DNA from: Botrimarina hoheduenensis
GTDB lineage: Bacteria; Planctomycetota; Planctomycetia; Pirellulales; Lacipirellulaceae
NCBI RefSeq assembly: GCF_007859815.1
Contig: NZ_SJPH01000002.1
Location: 632,001-696,000, forward strand
Direction: 5' to 3'
Length of the DNA: 64,000 nucleotides
Shown: piece after piece, positions 63,122 to 64,000 of the stretch
How the letters are laid out: every line of letters starts with the position of its first letter
Position numbering within the stretch: position 1 is the stretch's first letter
Notes under the pieces: model-generated
Seen by the model: only the letters and a program-made list of their open reading frames with translations
Told to the model about the DNA's origin: nothing
Database searches by the model: none
Made by a program: the position numbers and the translations under genes

Positions 63122-64000
63122 CTAGCGCTTCAGAGCGTCGCGACGCCCCCCCACCAAGAGCAACACCATCGAACTCATGATTAATACGGCAGTCGGTTCT
63201 GGCACGGCCGCTGCGCCAGCAACGCCAAAGCCCCAGTTGCCCAGCAGCGCATTCAGCTCGCCGTTGTCGACGGGCGAGGTGAAGCCGTTGATCCACGAGG
63301 CGGGAACGGTGGGCGAACCCCAGCTGCCCAGGAGCAGGTTCAGGTCGCCGTTATCGACTTTGCCGTCGCCGTTGAAGTCGCCATCAACCGCCGTGGGGGT
63401 GAACTGCACGATCGAGAACCGCGCGATCTCGATGCCCAGTGCACCGAGTGAGTTGTCGGCGTCTACTTGAATCTGCAGCTGGCTGAGATCGAAATTCTGG
63501 AGCCCGTCACCGCCGTTGGCGAAGCCAAAGGTGGTGAGGAATCCGCTTTCCGATCCCGATCCGAGGGGGATCGTGAGGGTGGTGAACCCACTCGAGTTGA
63601 ATTCGCTCGTATCGACCGTGAAGATAAAGTCTTCATTGCCCAAACCGGGGCCGCTGTCGTCGCCGTCGTTGTCACCCATCAGCAGGTTGAAGCTGGTCGC
63701 GGCGTTGCCGGGCAACAGCCGGGCCTCGACCTCGATGGCGTACTCGGTTGCTTCGAAATCGACGCTCAAGCCGGTGAATCCTAGCCCGCCCCCTGCGAGC
63801 GGGGTGGCGCTCAGCGCGGTGTTGATGACAAAATTACCGTTGGTCTGATCGACAACTCCTGTCTCTTGGAAGGTCCCGAAGCTGAAGCTCTGCAATTGAG
63901 AGGCAAACGTCGCGGGGGTTAGCTCGATGAGGGTCGTTTCAGCCGAATCGACGAGGGTCACGCTTTCGATGTCTACCTGCAGACGCTCTGCGAGACCGAA
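63122..64000 (-). CDS. PEP-CTERM protein with dockerin-like repeats (partial, runs off the right edge)
   Basis: Open to the window edge, so the N-terminus is missing; the frame continues past the GTG at 63961 with no stop codon up to 64000. The visible 292 residues hold a beta-rich secreted region, two calcium-type dockerin-like motifs (GDFNGDGKVDNGDLNLLLGSWG and PVDNGELNALLGNWG) and a C-terminal PEP-CTERM signal (VPEPTAVLIMSSMVLLLVGG) followed by a basic end. It shares the motif pair with the PEP-CTERM protein at 41423-42835. It lies upstream of the DUF1559 gene, in the same direction. Confidence 0.85.
   Translation of the reverse strand, partial: FGLAERLQVDIESVTLVDSAETTLIELTPATFASQLQSFSFGTFQETGVVDQTNGNFVINTALSATPLAGGGLGFTGLSVDFEATEYAIEVEARLLPGNAATSFNLLMGDNDGDDSGPGLGNEDFIFTVDTSEFNSSGFTTLTIPLGSGSESGFLTTFGFANGGDGLQNFDLSQLQIQVDADNSLGALGIEIARFSIVQFTPTAVDGDFNGDGKVDNGDLNLLLGSWGSPTVPASWINGFTSPVDNGELNALLGNWGFGVAGAAAVPEPTAVLIMSSMVLLLVGGRRDALKR

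Overview
The window looks like a chromosomal segment of a planctomycete, probably of the Pirellulales/Lacipirellulaceae type. This is inferred from gene content: a DUF1559 pseudopilin-like protein with a small partner lipoprotein, two PEP-CTERM proteins with dockerin-like calcium repeats, a DUF1207 protein, a large von Willebrand A protein with poly-glycine tracts, and high G+C throughout. No rRNA genes, phage or CRISPR array were seen.

Layout. 1-10.8 kb (minus strand): a housekeeping run of a glmU-like nucleotidyltransferase, prs, rplY, pth, rpsF, ssb, rplI, dnaB and the outer-membrane assembly gene bamA. 11.1-15.2 kb (plus): argB-argD-argF and rph. 15.3-23.2 kb: a 1398-residue vWA/STN/DUF2135-like secreted protein (minus), an SLC13-type transporter with TrkA-C domains and an HtrA-type protease (plus). 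23.2-27.4 kb is accessory DNA: a thioredoxin-fold protein, a REP-RAYT-REP unit, then two AT-rich genes on the minus strand bracketed by integron attC-like half sites. 27.4-32.5 kb: tsaD, a DUF1207 protein, a thiamine-binding (MTH1187-type) protein, lhgO, an MBL-fold hydrolase and tRNA-Pro(UGG). 32.6-37.2 kb: parA-parB with two parS-like sites, ahcY with a clear intrinsic terminator, and trpF. 37.3-46.2 kb: an ExeA/GspA-like ATPase, an NAD-dependent epimerase, a two-gene split photolyase, a PEP-CTERM protein, a DUF2231-like membrane protein, a secreted protein of unknown role and an exonuclease/endonuclease/phosphatase-fold membrane protein. 46.2-50.3 kb: 2-oxoacid:ferredoxin oxidoreductase (alpha and beta) between two CBS-domain genes. 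50.5-56.4 kb: a hypothetical, ribBA, a hypothetical, an FdhF/YdeP-type molybdoenzyme and mobA. 56.5-64 kb (minus): a xylan-use cluster (GPH symporter, GH10 xylanase, GH3 glycosidase) downstream of a lipoprotein, a DUF1559 protein and a PEP-CTERM protein that runs off the right edge.

Points most worth a second look: (i) a photolyase divided into a separate FAD-domain gene and a small alpha/beta-domain gene, in the order opposite to a normal photolyase; (ii) a RAYT transposase gene enclosed by two 42-bp REP hairpins in inverted orientation with one mismatch; (iii) a gene-cassette-like pair (membrane-anchored solute-binding-fold protein plus small hypothetical) with attC-like ends, one apparently cut by the RAYT unit; (iv) a BamA with a roughly 200-residue Pro/Tyr/Gln-rich linker between POTRA domains and barrel. 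All functions are read from sequence motifs without database searches.
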